Assembly: GCF_014764365.1 (NCBI RefSeq)
Contig: NZ_CP061718.1
Location: 1,922,001-1,986,000 of the forward strand
Source: Roseococcus microcysteis
GTDB lineage: Bacteria > Pseudomonadota > Alphaproteobacteria > Acetobacterales > Acetobacteraceae
DNA: 64,000 nt
Direction: 5' to 3'
Positions 1 to 8,379 of this stretch are shown here, one piece after another (position 1 is the first letter of the stretch; the number at the start of each line of letters is the position of its first letter). The translations under genes and the position numbers were made by a program. The notes under the pieces are model-generated. The model searched no databases. It was not told the DNA's origin and was given only the letters and a program-made list of their open reading frames with translations.

Positions 1-1
1 C

Positions 2-160
2 TCCTGGTACACGCGCCGCGCCACCGTCGCCGCGATTTACGCCGCCACCCTGGCCTATTGGCTGCGTCCCCAGGCGCCGGAGCTGGAAGAAGTGCTTGAA
101 TTCCTTGATCGGCGCCTTTCGGAGCTACCCAAACCCAAGGCAAAACAACAACATGCATGA
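2..160 (+). CDS. COQ9-like protein, C-terminal end (partial)
   Basis: An open frame enters from the left edge and stops at TGA 158-160, giving the last 52 residues of a protein. It reads SWYTRRATVAAIYAATLAYW, then a leucine- and glutamate-rich helix EELEFLDRRL-like, and ends in a lysine-rich tail. This matches my memory of the C-terminal end of bacterial COQ9-family proteins, helical lipid-binding proteins that support ubiquinone biosynthesis (WYT..R followed by a YW-containing helix and FLDRR). The start lies outside the window, so length and N-terminal domain cannot be checked. The identification rests on one short segment and is moderate. Confidence 0.55.
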   Translation, partial: SWYTRRATVAAIYAATLAYWLRPQAPELEEVLEFLDRRLSELPKPKAKQQHA

Positions 161-269
161 AGAGGCTTCGCGCGGGGATGAGTTCCCTGTAAAGCTTCAG
201 CGGGATGCCGAGTCGCGTGCCCAAAGGGCGGCTTCAAGGCAGGGGATCTTTCTTTCGGGGGATAGCGCC

Positions 270-764
270 ATGGCGCGCAAATTCATGCTGTTGGGCGGCA
301 TCGCGGCCGCCATGGCGGTGCCGAGCCTGGCACTCGCAACCTGCCTTCGGCCGGCGGAAAGGACCGCCTTCGACATCCGCGCGCTGCAAAGCCAGCTGAT
401 GGTCGTGGCGCTGTCCTGCCAGCAGCACGACAGCTACAACGCCTTCGTGACGCGCTTCCGCAGCCAGCTGGGCGAGGCGCATCGCGGGGTCACGGGCTAC
501 TACCAGCGCGCCTCGGGCCGTCAGGCGCAGCGCGAGATGGACCAGTACATCACGAACCTGGCCAACAACCAGATGCAGGTCGGCATCACCCAGGGCTCGC
601 ATTTCTGCCAGAACCAGCTGCCGCTGTTCCAGCAGGCGATGGGGGCCTCCTCGCTCGCGGACCTCGCGGCCATCACGCAGCGGGCCAGCATTCCGCAGCC
701 CATCACCACCGACAACTGCCCTGTGCCGCCGGCGCGGCAGCAGCGGGCCAGCGCGACGCGCTGA
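270..764 (+). CDS. Secreted hypothetical protein with four cysteines
   Basis: Encodes 164 residues. An upstream in-frame ATG at 96 exists, but the start at 270 gives a clear signal peptide (Lys-Arg N-terminus, hydrophobic LLGGIAAAMAVPSLALA, cleavage near ALA-TC) and has a GGGGGA stretch upstream. The mature part is helical and rich in Gln and Arg. It carries four cysteines (about residues 25, 49, 109 and 150 of the precursor), compatible with two disulphides in the periplasm. A rho-independent terminator follows, so it is a single transcription unit. I do not recognise the family. Confidence 0.7.
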   Translation: MARKFMLLGGIAAAMAVPSLALATCLRPAERTAFDIRALQSQLMVVALSCQQHDSYNAFVTRFRSQLGEAHRGVTGYYQRASGRQAQREMDQYITNLANNQMQVGITQGSHFCQNQLPLFQQAMGASSLADLAAITQRASIPQPITTDNCPVPPARQQRASATR

Positions 765-804
765 GCAGGGCTTGTTCCTGAGGGGCATTTCGCCCCACGA
801 CATG

Positions 805-833
805 AAGGCGGTCCTCACGGGCCGCCTTTTTTT
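805..833 (+). terminator. Rho-independent terminator of the secreted-protein gene
   Basis: AAGGCGG and CCGCCTT arms enclose a loop and run directly into seven T residues on the plus strand. It lies 40 bases after the stop codon at 764. Confidence 0.85.
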
Positions 834-864
834 GTGCGCCTGCGGCAAGGGCGGCCTGCAAACG

Positions 865-890
865 AAAAGGGGCGCCTTTCGGCGCCCCTT
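865..890 (-). terminator. Rho-independent terminator of the OmpA-family gene
   Basis: A perfect ten-base stem (AAGGGGCGCC / GGCGCCCCTT) with a four-base loop lies just beyond the stop of the minus-strand OmpA gene. Read on the minus strand the stem ends in TTTT. Confidence 0.85.
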
Positions 891-919
891 CCCAAGTCCA
901 GCCTTGGAATTCCCTGCGA

Positions 920-2011
920 TTAGCGCAGGACGATTTCCACGCGGCGGTTCTGCGGCTCGCGCACGCCCTGGGCGGTCGGGACAAGCGGACGATCGAAGCC
1001 GAAGCCCTGGATCGTGATCTCGTTCCGGTTGATGCCACGGCGCACCAGCTCGGCGGCCACCGCCTCGGCGCGACGCACCGACAGACGCTGGTTGTAGGCG
1101 GCGGCACCGGTGCGGTCCGCGTGGCCCGAGACCTCGATGCGGGTCGAGGACACGGTGCGGGCGTTGGTGGCGGCCTCCGCGATGATCTGGCGGGCGCGGT
1201 CGGTCAGGTCGGCACGATCCCAGTCGAAGAACACCAGGAAGGTGCGGGCCGGGGCCGGGGCCGGGGCGGGCGCCGGAGCCACGACCGGCGCGGGCGCCGG
1301 CGTGTTGAAGGCGTAGCGCAGACCAACGAGCACCGAGTGGTTGTAGTTCTCGGAGCGGAAGGTGCTGCGGCTCGTCGTCACGCCCGCGTTGTTCACGGTG
1401 GCGTAGGTCAGCGACGGCGCCAGCGTGCCCATGAAGCGGTATTCGGTGGTCAGCGCCAGGCCGGGCAGCAGGGCGTCGAGGCCGACAGCGGCACCCACGA
1501 TCGCCTGGTAGGCGAAGCGGCCGTCACGGTCGTTCGAACGCAGCGAGCCGCCGGGGAAGTTGGCGCGGATGCTGCTGTTGTCGGTCCACTGGTAACCGGC
1601 ACCAACACCCACATACGGGGTGATGTTGAAGCCACCGAAGTCCATGCCCAGCGGGATGTCGTAGAAGGCATTGCCCATCACGCCATACTGGTAGCGGTTG
1701 CCCGACACGCTGCCGGCGCGCACCGCGTTGATCGCGTAGCGGTGCGGCTCGTTCCAGCGGAAGCTGCCCTCGATCTCGGCACGGATGCCGTTGCCGAAGC
1801 CCCAGCCGACGCTGCCGACCGCGACCACGCCGATGTTGTCCGAGTTGGACACGCGGACGCCGGGCGCCACCGCCGAGGAACGACCCTCGAGGAAGTTCGC
1901 GCCAACGCCGGCACCCACATAGAGGCCGGTGACCGGCATGGTCTGGGCCTGGGCGGCGGCCACGGGCAGCGACAGCACGGTCGCCGCGAGAAGGGCCTTC
2001 TTGAAGCTCAT
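920..2011 (-). CDS. OmpA-family outer-membrane beta-barrel protein
   Basis: Encodes 363 residues. The start at 2011 is chosen because it follows an AGGAG site and opens a clean signal peptide (MSFKKALLAATVLSLPVAAA, cleavage after AQA). Residues about 25-230 alternate aromatic and glycine-rich strands typical of an eight-stranded OmpA-like barrel. A proline/alanine linker (APAPVVAPAPAPAPAPA) follows near residue 240. The last ~105 residues are an OmpA/MotB peptidoglycan-binding domain, with the FFDWDRADLT opening, the SGHADRTG motif and a NRRVEI end. It probably anchors the outer membrane to the cell wall. It has its own terminator and no operon partners. Confidence 0.92.
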   Translation of the reverse strand: MSFKKALLAATVLSLPVAAAQAQTMPVTGLYVGAGVGANFLEGRSSAVAPGVRVSNSDNIGVVAVGSVGWGFGNGIRAEIEGSFRWNEPHRYAINAVRAGSVSGNRYQYGVMGNAFYDIPLGMDFGGFNITPYVGVGAGYQWTDNSSIRANFPGGSLRSNDRDGRFAYQAIVGAAVGLDALLPGLALTTEYRFMGTLAPSLTYATVNNAGVTTSRSTFRSENYNHSVLVGLRYAFNTPAPAPVVAPAPAPAPAPARTFLVFFDWDRADLTDRARQIIAEAATNARTVSSTRIEVSGHADRTGAAAYNQRLSVRRAEAVAAELVRRGINRNEITIQGFGFDRPLVPTAQGVREPQNRRVEIVLR

Positions 2012-2202
2012 CTTTGCTTCTCCTTGAAACACGCTTGTTATCCGGTCGCGGCGTGAGAGACCCATGACGAGCACCACCATCCCGCTGCGTAGTATGACAA
2101 TAACACCGGGCATCGGTTAGTTGTAGCACCCTGTCGGGCATTTCGCGCACATGTGGCAGAAACACCACAGTCATCATGGCGCCCAGGCAACAGGTGGTTC
2201 AT

Positions 2203-3329
2203 CTACCAGCCACCCGGCCGCCAGCTCTTTTCGAAGGAAGATATTTTCCCCAACGGAAGCAACAGGTTGGCGTGGCCGAGCTTACGTCCCGCCCGCGCCT
2301 CCTCCTTGCCGTACCAATGGGCCACCACCTGCGGTGCGGCGACCATCTCCGGCCAGGCGGCCAGCCCCTCGGGGCCGACCAGGTTCCGCATCACCGAATC
2401 GGCGTGCCGGGTTGCAGGGCCCAGGGGCAGCCCAACCACCGCGCGAACATGCTGCTCGAACTGCCCGCACAGGCAGGCATCCATCGTCCAATGGCCGGAA
2501 TTGTGCGGTCGCGGCGCGATTTCATTCCCCAGCAGGGTTCCATCGGCCAGCAGGAACATCTCCAGCGCCACGATTCCCACGAGGTCCAGCGACTCGGACA
2601 CGCGGCGCACATTCTCCCGCGCCGCCGCCGCCGTGGCGTCCGTCACCCGCGCGGGGGCGAAGGACAGGTCCAGGATGTGGTGGCGGTGATGGTTCTCCAC
2701 CGCGTCATAGACCACGACCGACCCATCCGCCCCCGCGCCGCGATGGCCGAGACCTCGCCCGCGAAGGGCACGAAGGCCTCCAGGATCAGCGGCTTGGGCT
2801 CCAGCCGCGCATAGGCGGGGGCGATGTCCTCCGGCGTGCGGAGCACCGCCTGGCCGCGCCCGTCATAGCCCATGCGCGTGGTCTTGAGCACGGCGGGCAG
2901 GCCGATGCGCGCCACGGCTGCGTGCAGCTCGGCCTCGCTGCCCACCTCGGCCCAGGGGGCGACGGGCACGCCGGCCTCGGTCAGGAAGCGCTTCTCCCGC
3001 ACCCGGTCCTGGCCGATGGCCAGCACGCCCAGGCCGGGGCGGCAGGGCACCCTGCCCTCCAGCGCGGCCAAAGTCGCAGCGGGCACGTTCTCGAATTCGA
3101 AGGTGACGACATCCACCTCGGCGGCGAAGCGGTGCAGCGCCGCCACATCTTCATAAGGAGCCACCGTGCGGGCGGCGGCCACCTGCATGCCGGGCGAATC
3201 GGAATCCGGCGCATAGACATGGGCGCGGTAGCCCAGGCGCGCCGCGGCCATGGCGCTCATCCGCCCCAACTGCCCGCCGCCCAATATGCCGATGGTCGAG
3301 CCCGGCGGGAGCGGTTCAGGCCGGGTCAT
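2203..3329 (-). pseudogene. purK: purK, N5-carboxyaminoimidazole ribonucleotide synthase, with a frameshift
   Basis: PurK carboxylates AIR with bicarbonate and ATP, then hands the product to PurE in purine synthesis. The N-terminal two thirds (IGILGGGQLGRM nucleotide-binding loop, FEFENVP, DGRGQAVL ATP-grasp motifs) and the C-terminal third (ENHHRHHILD, NEIAPRPHNSGH) are both excellent PurK but lie in different frames. They join at a run of five C at 2730-2734 (five G on the coding strand). One extra G restores a continuous 375-residue protein reading AARGADGSVVVYD. The start at 3329 overlaps the end of purE. Either purK is truncated here or the base is a sequencing error; no other damage is visible. 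Confidence 0.88.
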
Positions 3330-3807
3330 GCGGCACGCCCTCGGTCTGGGCCGCGCGCCAGGCGGAAAGCCGCGCCGCCAGCGCCGGATCGGACAGCGCC
3401 AGGATGGACGCCGCCAGCAGCCCCGCATTGATGGCACCCGCCCGGCCGATGGCCAGCGTTCCCACCGGAATGCCACCCGGCATCTGCACGATGGAGAGCA
3501 GCGAATCCATGCCCTTCAGCGCATGGGATTCCACCGGCACGCCCAGCACAGGCAGCGCCGTCATGCTGGCCGCCATGCCGGGCAGATGCGCCGCCCCGCC
3601 CGCGCCCGCGATGATGACCTTGAGCCCCCGCCCCGCCGCGCCGCGCGCATAGTCGAACAGGCGCTCGGGCGTGCGGTGGGCCGAGACCACCCGCGTCTCG
3701 TGCGGCACGCCGAGCGCGGTGAGCGTCTCGGCGGCGTGGCGCATCGTCTCCCAGTCGGAGCGGCTGCCCATGATGACGCCCACCAGGGGCGCGATGTCGT
3801 TGGTCAC
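3316..3807 (-). CDS. purE: PurE, N5-carboxyaminoimidazole ribonucleotide mutase
   Basis: Encodes 163 residues, normal for class I PurE, which moves the carboxylate from N5-CAIR to C4 to give CAIR in purine synthesis. The diagnostic [10 protein letters not shown] opening, SAHRTPERL active-site loop with its histidine, and [12 protein letters not shown] motif are intact. The start codon is GTG at 3807 and overlaps the stop of the upstream DUF465 gene in a GTGA. Its own stop lies 11 bases inside purK, so the two are translationally coupled. Confidence 0.95.
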   Translation of the reverse strand: MTNDIAPLVGVIMGSRSDWETMRHAAETLTALGVPHETRVVSAHRTPERLFDYARGAAGRGLKVIIAGAGGAAHLPGMAASMTALPVLGVPVESHALKGMDSLLSIVQMPGGIPVGTLAIGRAGAINAGLLAASILALSDPALAARLSAWRAAQTEGVPHDPA

Positions 3808-4007
3808 GCGATGATATCCGGCACCAATTGGCTCTCCAGCCAGGCGATTTCGTCCTTCAGCTTCAGCTTGCGCTTCTTGAGGCGCACGAGCTGGAGCTGG
3901 TCGCCGATGCTGCCATCCAGCCGTGCGATCACCGTGTCCAGGTCCCGGTGTTCGCTGCGGAGTTCATGCAGGCGGCGCAGCAGGGCTTCGCGGTCTTCGA
4001 GCATCAC
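3804..4007 (-). CDS. DUF465 (YdcH) family small coiled-coil protein
   Basis: Encodes 67 residues, almost entirely a charged amphipathic helix. The family motif DTVIARLDG...[19 protein letters not shown] is that of DUF465/YdcH proteins, common in alphaproteobacteria and of unknown function. It is the first gene of the unit with purE and purK and overlaps purE by four bases. A second DUF465 gene lies 213 bases away on the other strand. Confidence 0.85.
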   Translation of the reverse strand: MMLEDREALLRRLHELRSEHRDLDTVIARLDGSIGDQLQLVRLKKRKLKLKDEIAWLESQLVPDIIA

Positions 4008-4220
4008 GTCCTGAGGCCACCCCTGGTTTCAACCGGGCCCGTTAACGCAAAAAACATCGCGCCGTGGGCAGGCTTCGGGATAGCATGCCAGGGCGGCGGT
4101 GCAACAGCAGCACTGGCCTGCACCCGGGCCGCATGGACGGTTCCGCCATGCGGCATTTCCCGCCTCCGGCCCCGCCGGCGGCGCCCCGGGAAGGAGCCCA
4201 CGGATGGAAGAGGATACGCG

Positions 4221-4391
4221 ATGATCCATGCCCCGAGGCTGAATGCCCTGGAGACCCGTCACGCCAACCTTGAGCAACGTATCGCGCAGGAAGGTGCCCG
4301 CCCGCGCCCGGATGACGGGGCACTGGCCCGTCTGAAGCGGGAAAAGCTGCAACTCAAGGAAGAAATGGAGCGTCTGCGCCGCATGAACTAG
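4221..4391 (+). CDS. DUF465 family small protein (second copy)
   Basis: Encodes 56 residues from ATG 4221, preceded by GGAAGAGG at a good distance. The sequence is a single charged helix. Near the N-terminus is LNALETRHANLEQRI, and near the C-terminus ALARLKREKLQLKEEME, the hallmark of DUF465. It is divergent from the other DUF465 gene (3804-4007). Function is unknown; these proteins are probably helical hairpin dimers. The identity of the family is clear although the gene is short. Confidence 0.75.
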   Translation: MIHAPRLNALETRHANLEQRIAQEGARPRPDDGALARLKREKLQLKEEMERLRRMN

Positions 4392-4403
4392 CGGCGCTGG
4401 GCT

Positions 4404-4982
4404 CTACTCCGCGTCGCTGGCCACCGGCAGCGGCGCGGGGACCGCCTTGCCTTCGGCCTTCAGCCGCTCCTGCGCGGCCGTCACCGCCACGTTCAGCGCG
4501 CTCTGCGTGCACAGCCCCAGGATCACGGGGTCGCGTGCCTTGATGTTCGGGCTGTTCCAGTGCGTCTTGTCCCGCACCTTCTCGATGGTTTCCTTGGTGG
4601 TGCCCAGCAGCTTGGCCACCTGCGCGATGGACAACTCCGGATGGTTCCGCAGCAGCCAGGCGATGCCGTCCGGGCGATCATTGCGCTTGGCCACCGGGGT
4701 ATAGCGCCCGCCCTTGCCCCGCGCCTTCGACTGCGGCACGGCGTTCGGCGCCAAGGAAAGCCGCGCGGAGGTATCGGCCTCGCAGCGCGCGATATCCTCG
4801 CGGGAGACCTGCCCATTCGCCACGGGGTCATAGCCGATGATGCCCTGCGCCACCTCGCCATCCGCGATGGCCTGCACCTCCAGCGGGTGCATCTGCACGA
4901 AATCCGCGATCTGCTCGAAGGAGAGGGAGGTCTTCTCGATCAGCCACACGGCGGTGGCCTTGGGCATGAGGGGTTGGGCCAT
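4404..4982 (-). CDS. trcR: TrcR, DUF1013 cell-cycle transcriptional regulator
   Basis: Encodes 192 residues, usual for the DUF1013 family found throughout alphaproteobacteria. The N-terminal half carries MPKATAVWLIEKTSLSFEQI and ADFVQMHPLEVQAIADGEV, and the second half RPDGIAWLLRNHPELSIAQV followed by AKLLGTTKETIEKVRDK. Both halves look like helix-turn-helix units. In Caulobacter the family member TrcR associates with RNA polymerase and affects cell-cycle gene expression; that role is assumed here from the family. It is monocistronic and divergent from the DUF1192 gene. Confidence 0.9.
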   Translation of the reverse strand: MAQPLMPKATAVWLIEKTSLSFEQIADFVQMHPLEVQAIADGEVAQGIIGYDPVANGQVSREDIARCEADTSARLSLAPNAVPQSKARGKGGRYTPVAKRNDRPDGIAWLLRNHPELSIAQVAKLLGTTKETIEKVRDKTHWNSPNIKARDPVILGLCTQSALNVAVTAAQERLKAEGKAVPAPLPVASDAE

Positions 4983-5150
4983 GGGTCATCCGTCAGGTCG
5001 GCGCCCGGAAAAGGACACCATCAGAATTGCTGCGCGCGCCGCGGGGCACGCACCCGAAGCAAGCACACGGGGGGGCACGCGGCCGACTGTGAGAAGCCCT
5101 ATAGTGGCAGGCCCGCATGGGGCCAAGCCCTGAAACGAAAGCCCGTCGCC

Positions 5151-5342
5151 ATGCTCGATGAAGATGCGCCCTCGAAACCACAAAAACACTTCGTCCCGGC
5201 GGCGCTGGCCGAATGGTCGGAAGCGGATCTGCGCCACTACATCACGCAGTTGCAGGCCGAGATCACGCGCGCCGAACAGGCCATCGCGGCCCGCGCCTCC
5301 CAGCGGCAGGCGGCGGAGGCCTTCTTTCGACGCGGGACATGA
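5151..5342 (+). CDS. DUF1192 family small protein
   Basis: Encodes 63 residues. The central part, ALAEWSEADLRHYITQLQAE followed by ITRAEQAI, matches DUF1192. These short acidic-to-helical proteins are of unknown function and are often found near trcR-type genes in alphaproteobacteria. The start is ATG 5151; longer in-frame starts upstream would run through trcR on the opposite strand and were rejected. The stop touches the terminator of the heat-shock gene. Confidence 0.75.
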   Translation: MLDEDAPSKPQKHFVPAALAEWSEADLRHYITQLQAEITRAEQAIAARASQRQAAEAFFRRGT

Positions 5343-5370
5343 AAAAGGCCGGGGGTCGCCCCCCGGCCCG
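5342..5370 (-). terminator. Terminator of the small heat-shock gene
   Basis: A GC-rich stem (GGCCGGGGG / CCCCCGGCC) on the minus strand is followed by TTTTTC, 14 bases after the stop of the Hsp20 gene. Its edge touches the stop of the convergent DUF1192 gene. Confidence 0.85.
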
Positions 5371-5383
5371 GTCACCTCAGGCC

Positions 5384-5845
5384 TCAGGCGGCCTGCTGTT
5401 CCAGCACCGGCCGCGCCGCCGGGGCCGCCGCCTCGATGGCGATGCGGCGGGGCTTCAGCGCCTCCGGCACCTCGCGCTTCAGCGCCACATGCAGCAGGCC
5501 GTTCTCCAGCCGCGCGCCCTGGACCACGAGGTGGTCGGCCAGGACGAAGCGGCGCTCGAAGGCGCGGCCGGCGATGCCGCGATGGATGTAGCGGCGCTCA
5601 CCCGGCTGCTCGGCCGCCTTGCCGCTGATGTGCAGCGTGTCCTCGCGCAGCACCACCTCGATGTCCTCGGGGCCGAAGCCGGCCACGGCCATGGTCAGCA
5701 CATAGCTGTCATCGCCGGTCATCTCGATGTTGTAGGGCGGGTAGGCCTGGGCCTCGGGCTGGAGGCGCGCGCCGTCCAGCATGCGGGCGAAGCGGTCGAA
5801 GCCGATCGCGGTGCGGAGAAGGGGGGAAAAATCAACAGCGTTCAT
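5384..5845 (-). CDS. Hsp20/alpha-crystallin small heat-shock protein
   Basis: Encodes 153 residues of the IbpA/HspH type, an ATP-independent holdase that binds unfolding proteins. The N-terminal region FSPLLRTAIGFDRFARMLD is the class A motif. The alpha-crystallin domain spans about residues 35-130 with YPPYNIEMTGDDSYVLTMAV and the terminal GLLHVALKREVPE. A C-terminal I-A-I stretch stands in for the usual I-x-I/V anchor. The start at 5845 follows a perfect AGGAGG. The leader carries a ROSE-like thermometer and a heat-shock-type promoter, see separate entries. Confidence 0.95.
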   Translation of the reverse strand: MNAVDFSPLLRTAIGFDRFARMLDGARLQPEAQAYPPYNIEMTGDDSYVLTMAVAGFGPEDIEVVLREDTLHISGKAAEQPGERRYIHRGIAGRAFERRFVLADHLVVQGARLENGLLHVALKREVPEALKPRRIAIEAAAPAARPVLEQQAA

Positions 5846-5960
5846 CGCTGAACCTCCTGCGAAAGCAAGGTCCGTGTTTGGCGGCCATCCGTGGCGCCCC
5901 ACCAGGGCGGCGCCGCTTCCGGTCCACGCCGGGGCCCATCAGGCACCCCGGCAACGCAGG
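5846..5960 (-). promoter_or_regulatory. ROSE-like RNA thermometer in the hsp20 leader
   Basis: On the minus strand CCTTGCT, a five-base loop, then AGGAGG (genome 5853-5870) can fold so that the whole Shine-Dalgarno is paired. Pairs are C-G, C-G, U-A, U.G, then C-G, U-A, with one bulged G. This is the diagnostic U(U/C)GCU-versus-AGGAG element of ROSE thermometers, which repress alphaproteobacterial small heat-shock genes at low temperature. Two more GC-rich hairpins can form upstream in the leader (GGCGCC...GGCGCC and CCGGGG...CCCCGG), as in multi-stem ROSE leaders. Inferred from sequence only. Confidence 0.72.
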
Positions 5961-5961
5961 A

Positions 5962-5990
5962 GGTATTTTTCCGTGCTCCCCGTTTCAAGG
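5962..5990 (-). promoter_or_regulatory. Candidate heat-shock (RpoH) promoter for hsp20
   Basis: The minus strand reads CCTTGAAAC, then an A-rich AAAAATACC about 15 bases later. The CTTGAAA block is the sigma32 -35 consensus; the -10 is weak. Its position fits a ~110-base leader that contains the ROSE element. Confidence 0.45.
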
Positions 5991-6008
5991 GGGGGCGCGC
6001 GGCGGGTC

Positions 6009-6239
6009 TTACTTCTTCTTGCCCATGCCGATGCCGGCGAACTTCTTGTTGAACTTCGCCACCTGGCCGCCGGTGTCCATGATGCGCTGCACGCCGGTCC
6101 AGGCCGGGTGGCTCTTGGGGTCGATGTCGAGGCGCAGCGTGTCGCCCGGCTTGCCCGCGCAGGTCCGGGTCGTGAAGGTCGTGCCGTCGGTCATGATGAC
6201 GTTCAGCTCATGATAGGCGGGATGGGTGTCGGACTTCAT
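6009..6239 (-). CDS. rpmE: 50S ribosomal protein L31
   Basis: Encodes 76 residues with the L31 signature [20 protein letters not shown], the SHPAWTG loop and the KFNKKFAG end. Only one cysteine is present (RTCAGK), so this is the zinc-free form usual in alphaproteobacteria. The start at 6239 aligns with family starts; the longer frame upstream adds an unrelated stretch. It is on the same strand as hsp20 and separated from it by 163 bases that include the hsp20 promoter and leader. Confidence 0.95.
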   Translation of the reverse strand: MKSDTHPAYHELNVIMTDGTTFTTRTCAGKPGDTLRLDIDPKSHPAWTGVQRIMDTGGQVAKFNKKFAGIGMGKKK

Positions 6240-6400
6240 GGCGCGGCTCTCGGGAATGCGGCAGGCCGCGATGGCGGCCCGGCCGTGGATGGGGGGCCAT
6301 AGGACATCCCCCCGCCGCATGCAAGTCACGGCATGCGCGTGGCAGCCTTAACCAAAGCCTCACCCCTGCCAGGGCATAGCTGCCGGGGCAGGAGGTGGCC

Positions 6401-7081
6401 ATGCCGGCTGGCGCCGTGGCGAACAGGGATGAGCTGGAACGGCTGGTGGCGGCGCTGGAGCGCAGCGGCCTCGCCGAAAGCCGCGACGACATCGCGGCGT
6501 TGCTGGCGCAGTCCAAGGCCCTGCTCGGCACCCCCACCCCCCCGCCCGGCCGGCCGCGCCGCCGCGCGCGGGTCAGCGCGCGGGGCAAGCTGCGCGCCCT
6601 TGTGCTGCTGCTGCTCGATGCCGTGGCCGCCATGGCCACCCTCTATGGCGCGGCGGGGCTGGGTTTCGAGACCATGGAGGCGCTGGAAGGCGCGCTTGCC
6701 CTGGCCGCCGGGCTCGGCTGGGCCTTGTGGCGCTGGGGCGGGCTGCCCGCCCTGCTGGCCGAGGCCCTGTTCCGCCTGCGCTACGCGCTGCGCTGGGCCG
6801 GGCTCTGGCTGGCCGAGCCCTTCAGCGACCGCGCCTATGAGGCGCTGGAAACCCTGCTCGACGCGCGCGAGGTGATGCGCGGCTGGCGGGCCCATCGCCG
6901 CACCCTGCCCCCCAACCACGGCCTGCGGGATGTCGAGGCCTGGCTGCGCGCCACCTACGGCCCCCGCATCGCCATCCGCTTCGCCCGCGCGGCCGAGGAG
7001 CGCCGCGCCGGCCAGCCCGGCTGGACCCTGCGCGGCGGCCAGGCCAGCGGCCCCCGCGCCCCGTGCCGCCCAGCCGGATGA
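6401..7081 (+). CDS. Hypothetical protein with a hydrophobic central region
   Basis: Encodes 226 residues. ATG 6401 is preferred over GTG 6395 because a perfect GGAGG lies five bases before it. The N-terminal ~45 residues form a charged helix (RDELERLVAALERS). A Pro/Arg-rich linker follows, then two hydrophobic segments around residues 65-115 (ALVLLLLDAVAAMATLYGAA; LALAAGLGWALWRWGG). The rest is Arg-rich and amphipathic. It is probably a membrane-associated protein. The stop overlaps the next gene in an ATGA, so both are co-translated. I do not recognise the family. Confidence 0.65.
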   Translation: MPAGAVANRDELERLVAALERSGLAESRDDIAALLAQSKALLGTPTPPPGRPRRRARVSARGKLRALVLLLLDAVAAMATLYGAAGLGFETMEALEGALALAAGLGWALWRWGGLPALLAEALFRLRYALRWAGLWLAEPFSDRAYEALETLLDAREVMRGWRAHRRTLPPNHGLRDVEAWLRATYGPRIAIRFARAAEERRAGQPGWTLRGGQASGPRAPCRPAG

Positions 7082-7419
7082 TGCGCTGGTCCTCCCTCAT
7101 CACCCTCTTCGAGGCGACGGCCGCGGGAGGCGCGCTCTGGGCCACCGACCCGCCGCCCGCGCCACCGCCCGTGGCCCCGCCCGCCCTGCCGCCCCTCGCC
7201 GCGCCCCCTGTCGCGGCCGAGCCGCCCGAGCACCTGCAACGGCGCCTGGACCTGCGCGAATTGATCCGGAAGAAGCGCCAGGACATCACCACCGCCTATG
7301 GCTGGAAGCTCAAGACCGAGGCCGAGATCGCGCAGCGCGACAACTACCTGAACGAACTGCGCGCCGAGATCGCGGCCCTGGAGAAGGAGCTGGCCGCGCT
7401 GGGCGGCCCGCCCGCCTGA
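7078..7419 (+). CDS. Hypothetical protein with proline-rich linker and coiled coil
   Basis: Encodes 113 residues from ATG 7078, whose ATGA overlaps the stop of the upstream gene; a GTG at 7063 is an alternative. A short hydrophobic N-terminus (LITLFEATAAGGALWA) could be a membrane anchor. A 30-residue Pro/Ala stretch follows. The C-terminal ~65 residues form a strongly charged coiled coil (RRLDLRELIRKKRQD... LRAEIAALEKELAAL). Function is unknown. Context suggests that it acts with the 6401-7081 protein. Confidence 0.6.
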   Translation: MMRWSSLITLFEATAAGGALWATDPPPAPPPVAPPALPPLAAPPVAAEPPEHLQRRLDLRELIRKKRQDITTAYGWKLKTEAEIAQRDNYLNELRAEIAALEKELAALGGPPA

Positions 7420-7427
7420 CGCCCAGG

Positions 7428-8237
7428 CTACCCCTTCTTCGGCGGCGGGAAGCAATGCTCCGGCCCCGGAAAGCGGCGCGCGCGCACATCCTGGGCATAG
7501 GCCTCCGCCGCCGCCGTCACCTGGGTGGACAGCTCCGCATAGCGTTTCACGAAGCGCGGCGTGAAGTCGCGGAACAGGCCCAGCACGTCATCCGTCACCA
7601 GGATCTGCCCGTCGCAGGCGGCGGAGGCGCCGATGCCGATGGTGGGCACGGGCAGCGAAGCGGTGATGGCAGCCGCCACCGGCTCCACCGTGCCTTCCAG
7701 CACCACGGCGAAGGCGCCGGCCTCCGCGATGGCCGCGGCGTCGCGCGCCACGCCGGCGGCCTCCTCCTCCGAACGGCCGGTGGCCTTGAAGCCGCCCGCG
7801 GTGTTCACCGCCTGGGGCATGAGGCCGACATGGCCGCAGACCGGCACGCCGCGCGTGGTGAGGAAGCGCACCGTGGCCGCCATCTCCTCCCCGCCTTCCA
7901 GCTTCACCGCATCGGCGCCCGTTTCGGCCAGGATGCGCGCGGCGTTGCGGAAGGCCTGTTCGGGGCTTTCCTGGTAGGTGCCGAAGGGCATGTCCACCAC
8001 GACGCAGGCCCGCCGCGCGCCACGCACCACGGCGGCGCCATGGGCGATCATCATCTCCAGCGTCACGGGCAGGGTGCTGTCGAAGCCATAAACGACCATG
8101 CCCAGCGAATCCCCCACCAGCAGCAGGTCCACATGCGGGTCGAGCAGCTTCGCCGTCTGCGCCGTATAGGCGGTGAGGCAGACCAGGGGCTCGCCCCCCT
8201 TGCGCGCGCGGATTTGTGGCGTGGTGATGCGCTTCAT
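7428..8237 (-). CDS. panB: 3-methyl-2-oxobutanoate hydroxymethyltransferase
   Basis: PanB adds a hydroxymethyl group from 5,10-methylene-THF to ketoisovalerate, the first step to pantothenate. The protein has 269 residues, normal length, as a (beta/alpha)8 barrel. The metal and substrate motifs are intact: [14 protein letters not shown] near the start, [27 protein letters not shown] and the IGIGAS loop. The start at 8237 follows GGGAGG. It is divergent from the desaturase gene and has no panC neighbour here. Confidence 0.95.
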   Translation of the reverse strand: MKRITTPQIRARKGGEPLVCLTAYTAQTAKLLDPHVDLLLVGDSLGMVVYGFDSTLPVTLEMMIAHGAAVVRGARRACVVVDMPFGTYQESPEQAFRNAARILAETGADAVKLEGGEEMAATVRFLTTRGVPVCGHVGLMPQAVNTAGGFKATGRSEEEAAGVARDAAAIAEAGAFAVVLEGTVEPVAAAITASLPVPTIGIGASAACDGQILVTDDVLGLFRDFTPRFVKRYAELSTQVTAAAEAYAQDVRARRFPGPEHCFPPPKKG

Positions 8238-8379
8238 TGTGTTCCTCCCTTTGGCGTTGCCGCTTCCTTGTAGGGGGCCTGAGCCAAGCGAGACATCACC
8301 CCCGGCGCATGGGAGCCAACACCCGGTGTGGCGCGGCGCGCCGCTTGCATGGCACCCCCCGCATTGAAAGGCTTGCCCC

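Noticed and set aside
1245-1300. GC-rich short repeat in the OmpA gene
   Set aside because: It encodes the Ala-Pro linker between barrel and peptidoglycan-binding domain, a normal feature of OmpA proteins.
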